NCBI GenBank assembly: GCA_963519305.1
Contig: CAUQMS010000003.1
Location: 62,001 to 126,000, forward strand
DNA from: Ewingella sp963519305
GTDB lineage: Bacteria > Pseudomonadota > Gammaproteobacteria > Enterobacterales > Enterobacteriaceae
Direction: 5' to 3'
DNA: 64,000 nt
Positions 60,924-64,000 of the stretch are shown here, one piece after another (positions within the stretch are counted from its first letter, which is position 1; each line of letters starts with the position of its first letter). A program made the position numbers and the translations under genes. The notes beneath the pieces were generated by a model. It was not told where the DNA came from, ran no database searches, and saw only the letters and a list, made by a program, of their open reading frames with translations.

Positions 60924-61903
60924 TCGGCTTTCACTCCCCGCTGATTCAAAAATAGCATCACTTCAGACAGATCCACACCGCCCATTGGCGGCTGGAATGC
61001 CACCCGTAAACGGCCCACGCGCTGGCCTGCAATCGACTCCACGCCGCCACCAAATAAGGTCACGCCAACGCCGTGCACCTGCGCCAGCGAGCTGAGCACC
61101 GGAGAGGCCCGCAAAATGTCGTAAAACGTCAGCTCCGCCACCGGCAACAGCGGATTCACCGGCAACTCCGGCAAACCGCAGTCGGGCATCAGCGCTTTGC
61201 CGAGCAAGGAATTGGGGTCTGCCAGCAACCGGGCTATCGGCCCGCTCTCCTGCAATTTTCCGTCTGACAGCAGCGCGGCATGGTCACAGATGGATTTCAC
61301 CACGTTAAGTTCATGGGTGATGAGCACAATGGTCAGCCCGAGCTGCTGATTAATACTACGCAATAAGGCCAGAATCGACTCGGTGGTTTCCGGGTCCAGC
61401 GCGCTGGTCGCTTCGTCTGATAACAGATAGCTGGGCCGTGCCGCCAGCGCCCGGGCGATGCCAACGCGCTGCTTTTGACCGCCAGAAAGCTGTGAGGGAA
61501 AGGCGTGGGCTTTATCGCTAAGGCCTACTAAATCCAGCAGTTCCGCCACGCGCTTTTTACGCTCGTTGCGGCCAATACCGGCAATTTGCAGCGGCACGGC
61601 GACGTTATCGCTGACGTTGCGTGCATGGAGCAAATTGAAATTCTGAAAGATCATGCCGATACGCTGACGCTGCAACCGTAGGTCTTTATCGCTGAGCTGC
61701 GTCAGGTCGCGCCCGTCAACCAGAATACGGCCCGAATCGGGCCGCTCCAGTAAATTCAGACAGCGGATCAGGGTGCTTTTCCCTGCGCCGCTGCGACCAA
61801 TAATGCCGAACACCGCCCCGTCGTTGATGGTCAGAGAGACATCCTGTAACGCCGGAGCGCCCTGTCCTGCGTACTGTCTGGTCAGATGTTCGGCAACTAT
61901 CAT
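60914..61903 (-). CDS. MetN-type ABC transporter ATP-binding protein with NIL domain
   Basis: A 329-residue ATPase. Walker A is GRSGAGKST (about 36-44), the signature LSGGQKQRVGIAR, and Walker B YLLSDEATSALD. A C-terminal NIL (ACT-like) domain occupies about 250-329, the ligand-sensing domain that trans-inhibits MetN by cytoplasmic methionine. This argues for an amino-acid-like, methionine-related substrate. It overlaps the SBP gene by four bases and the MetI-like gene by ten. Likely a paralogue of the chromosomal MetN. Confidence 0.93.
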   Translation of the reverse strand: MIVAEHLTRQYAGQGAPALQDVSLTINDGAVFGIIGRSGAGKSTLIRCLNLLERPDSGRILVDGRDLTQLSDKDLRLQRQRIGMIFQNFNLLHARNVSDNVAVPLQIAGIGRNERKKRVAELLDLVGLSDKAHAFPSQLSGGQKQRVGIARALAARPSYLLSDEATSALDPETTESILALLRSINQQLGLTIVLITHELNVVKSICDHAALLSDGKLQESGPIARLLADPNSLLGKALMPDCGLPELPVNPLLPVAELTFYDILRASPVLSSLAQVHGVGVTLFGGGVESIAGQRVGRLRVAFQPPMGGVDLSEVMLFLNQRGVKAEWV

Positions 61904-62745
61904 GATTTATCGCCTGCCGCGGAGACCGGGATGACCGAGCCCTGATATTTGTCAGTAATGAATTTCGCCACTTCCGGTGACTCCAGATCTTTGGCCAGCT
62001 GCTTGATTCGCGGGTCAGACGCCAGTTTTTCGCTGGTGACCAGAATGTTGGCGTACGGATTGCCCTTGGCTTTTTCCAAACCCAGCGCATCTTTGGCCGG
62101 ACTCAGCCCGGCTTCCAGCGCGTAGTTACCGTTGATCACTGCCAGATCGACGTCATCGAGCGAACGCGGAATCTGCGGCGATTCAATCTCTATGATTTTC
62201 AGGTGTTTCGGGTTATTGGCTATGTCTTTCGGCGTCGCCTGATCTTTGGACGGATCATCAAAGCCCGGTTTGAGGGTGATCAGCCCCTGATCGCGCAGCA
62301 GATAAAGTGCGCGGCTCAGGTTGGTGACGTTATTAGGCACCGCCACTTTGCCGTTGTCCGGTACCTCTTTGTAGCTTTTGTATTTGCTGGAGTAGACGCC
62401 CAGCGGCTCAATGTGCACGTTAGCAGCCACGGCAAACTTCACGCCCAGCGCCTGCTCCTGTGAACGCAGGTACGGCAGATGCTGGAAATAGTTGGCATCG
62501 ACGTCGCCATGTGCCAGCAGTTCGTTAGAGTTCACGCCGTTAGGGATTTCGATGATTTTCAGATCCAGGCCCGGATCGATTTTCTGCACATAAGCCAGAA
62601 TTTCAGCGTGCGGCACCGGATCGGCGGCAACCCGTAAAGGTTCGGCAGCAAAGGCGGACACTGACGCAACCAGCACCGCTGCTGCGGAGAAACGCCCGAT
62701 TACCGACGGGGAAAGAGACCAACCTGCAACCACATTTTTCAGCAT
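61900..62745 (-). CDS. MetQ/NlpA-type substrate-binding protein without lipobox
   Basis: A 281-residue binding protein of the NlpA/MetQ family. The mature part starts LRVAADPVPHAEILAYVQKI, with DVDANYFQHLPYLRSQE and VAVPNNVTNLSRALYLLRDQ as family marks. The signal region (about 1-34, cleavage near ASVSAFAAEP) has no Cys at the expected position, so it would be a soluble periplasmic protein rather than the lipoprotein that E. coli MetQ is. It heads the transporter part of the operon. Confidence 0.9.
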   Translation of the reverse strand: MLKNVVAGWSLSPSVIGRFSAAAVLVASVSAFAAEPLRVAADPVPHAEILAYVQKIDPGLDLKIIEIPNGVNSNELLAHGDVDANYFQHLPYLRSQEQALGVKFAVAANVHIEPLGVYSSKYKSYKEVPDNGKVAVPNNVTNLSRALYLLRDQGLITLKPGFDDPSKDQATPKDIANNPKHLKIIEIESPQIPRSLDDVDLAVINGNYALEAGLSPAKDALGLEKAKGNPYANILVTSEKLASDPRIKQLAKDLESPEVAKFITDKYQGSVIPVSAAGDKS

Positions 62746-62815
62746 AGAGAACCCTTAGTATTGTTGTTTTATGGTGTGAAGAAACGAATGTATAACCGTG
62801 TCATGAAAAAAAGCC

Positions 62816-63826
62816 TCAGGCCGAAGCGGTCAGAATGTCAGCGTAGTAGCGCTGAGCCACGTCAGGATGCGAACGCAGGCGGCCTTTAAGGTAGTTAAAG
62901 CCCACATCGCGGAATAAAGGATTGAGCGGATCGCTGGCCGGGCCGCGTGCATCGCGGGCCAGTTCTGCCGGTAACGGGAACAGAGGCACCACGGCGTCGA
63001 GCTGCGCGCCGAGGAAAAAGGCTAATGACAGGCGTTCCTGTCCGGCCGGGGGCGATACCACGCGGTGCACGGTAGCCCGCAGATAGCCGTTAGTCGCGAG
63101 CTCCAGCAGTTCGCCGATATTCACCACCAGCGTATCTTCCAGCGGCAGGGCATCCACCCACTGCCCCTCTTCGACTTCGACCTGCAAACCGCGCTGATGA
63201 TCCTGTAGCAGGAAGCTCAGGAAACCGGAGTCTTTGTGTGCGCCGACGCCCTGTCCGCTCTGGCCTTCGTTGTGGCCGGGATAGCGGATCAGTTTGATAT
63301 GTTCATTCGGTTTATCGCCGTACAGCGGATCGAACGTTTTCTCCGGCAATTCCAATGCCAGCGCAAAGGCGCGCAGCAGGCGCAGCGACATTTGCGTCAT
63401 CTCCTGCTGCCAGCGCAGCAACAGCGGGCGCAGTTCCGGCAGGGAGTCCGGCCATTGGTTCGGCCCCTGTAATCTCGCCCAGCCCGGCGTTTTGGCTTCC
63501 AGCGGTAAAGGCTGACGCTCAGCGCCCAGATCAAACTGTTCGCGCCAGTCCGGCTGACCGCGGGTAATTTCAGACGCCGCCCGGTTGTAGCCGCGAAAGT
63601 GCGGTGAGTTGATCATGCCCACTGCCAGTTTCTGCTCATCCGGCAGGGCAAAAAAGGCGCGGGAAGCCTGCTGCACATCACTCAGCAGCTGTTTATGAAT
63701 GCCGTGGCCTTTCAGGTAGAAAAAACCGATATCCCGCGCCGCCGTGCGCAGCTGCAACAGGAACGTCTCACGGGCTTCCCCCTCTTTGGAAAACAAGGTG
63801 AAATCAATTAAAGGGATGCTGCTCAT
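62816..63826 (-). CDS. 2-oxoglutarate/Fe(II)-dependent dioxygenase (isopenicillin-N-synthase-like)
   Basis: A 336-residue oxygenase. The Fe(II) facial triad is in VGAHKDSGFLSFLL (H-x-D) and ATVHRVVSP (distal H); R in PAGQERLSLAFFLG would bind 2-oxoglutarate. The N-terminal non-haem domain begins SSIPLIDFTLFSKEGEARET. ATG at 63826 follows GGAG; a longer TTG-initiated frame is unlikely. It is the first gene before metQ, metN and metI on the same strand, 70 bases apart, so it probably acts on the compound the transporter brings in. The substrate is not known. Confidence 0.9.
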   Translation of the reverse strand: MSSIPLIDFTLFSKEGEARETFLLQLRTAARDIGFFYLKGHGIHKQLLSDVQQASRAFFALPDEQKLAVGMINSPHFRGYNRAASEITRGQPDWREQFDLGAERQPLPLEAKTPGWARLQGPNQWPDSLPELRPLLLRWQQEMTQMSLRLLRAFALALELPEKTFDPLYGDKPNEHIKLIRYPGHNEGQSGQGVGAHKDSGFLSFLLQDHQRGLQVEVEEGQWVDALPLEDTLVVNIGELLELATNGYLRATVHRVVSPPAGQERLSLAFFLGAQLDAVVPLFPLPAELARDARGPASDPLNPLFRDVGFNYLKGRLRSHPDVAQRYYADILTASA

Positions 63827-63838
63827 AGAATTCTCCAA

Positions 63839-64000
63839 AATTTTTCAATATATCGCCTCCGGTACGGAGTCATAAAATAACGCTAACACTGGCGCACTCA
63901 GCCTCTCTAATATTTAAAAGAACTAAGTTATGACGTTAATTGAAACAGCGGGAATGACGAAAGAAAACCGAATAAATGTTATTATATAAACATGATTTAT
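63839..64000. other. Upstream region of the dioxygenase gene, window edge
   Basis: About 160 bp of AT-rich DNA with no gene in the window. It must include the operon promoter. I see no MetJ-type AGACGTCT repeat and no other recognisable operator. Confidence 0.4.

Overview
The window looks like chromosome from an enterobacterium of the Yersiniaceae type (Rahnella, Serratia or Ewingella are the nearest guesses). RNase II, FetA/FetB and DacD read as close E. coli relatives, and base composition is moderately GC-rich except in one AT-rich island. The genus is an inference and cannot be proved from the sequence alone. No rRNA, tRNA or CRISPR array was seen.

Layout. 1-7240: a LysR regulator cut by the window edge, a long palindromic repeat (copy A), dacD, a ydeP-like molybdoenzyme and rnb with a strong terminator. 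7243-10130: a small AT-rich island with a broken P4-type integrase, a PAAR-domain toxin-like gene and two small membrane-protein genes, the first overlapping the toxin as an immunity gene would. 10130-10640: repeat copy B, inverted relative to A. 10654-16787: a six-gene operon joining a GntR/FCD regulator, a cystathionine-lyase-type PLP enzyme and a complete sugar-type ABC importer. 16900-20700: a perfect Fur box ahead of an FAD monooxygenase, then fetAB and a DUF817 membrane protein. 20704-23533: a classical autotransporter broken by one extra base in a G tract. 23761-32450: a complete histidine-utilisation cluster (hutUH, hutFD, hutC, hutIG) encoding the five-step route to glutamate, with three matching HutC-type operators. 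32627-36110: an Fbp-type ABC importer. 36105-36722: repeat copy C.

36727-43285: a guanine-to-urate operon (guaD, a RutR-like TetR gene, xdhA, xdhB, xdhC) with a RutR-like palindrome in front. 43402-50059: a ROK regulator and a sugar ABC importer with a PfkB kinase; identical 13-bp operators precede the regulator and the importer. 50086-54363: a convergent SMP-30 lactonase and SDR pair, a divergent LysR regulator, and a lipoprotein PBP4-like gene overlapping the LysR gene. 54382-59136 and on to 60243: a GntR regulator, an unknown membrane protein, an NAD(P)-binding protein, then a MarR regulator with an MFS/HlyD efflux pair and a large inverted-repeat operator. 60246-63826: a 2-oxoglutarate/iron dioxygenase followed by a MetQNI-type importer.

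The overall theme is nutrient scavenging (sugars, histidine, purines, possibly sulfur compounds and iron), with each catabolic block carrying its own regulator. The least ordinary items are the three ~500-600 bp imperfect palindromes (A and B near-identical over ~250 bp and inverted), the PAAR toxin/immunity island, the autotransporter G-tract frameshift, the Fur-box monooxygenase with a small upstream ORF, and the lyase/sugar-ABC operon.
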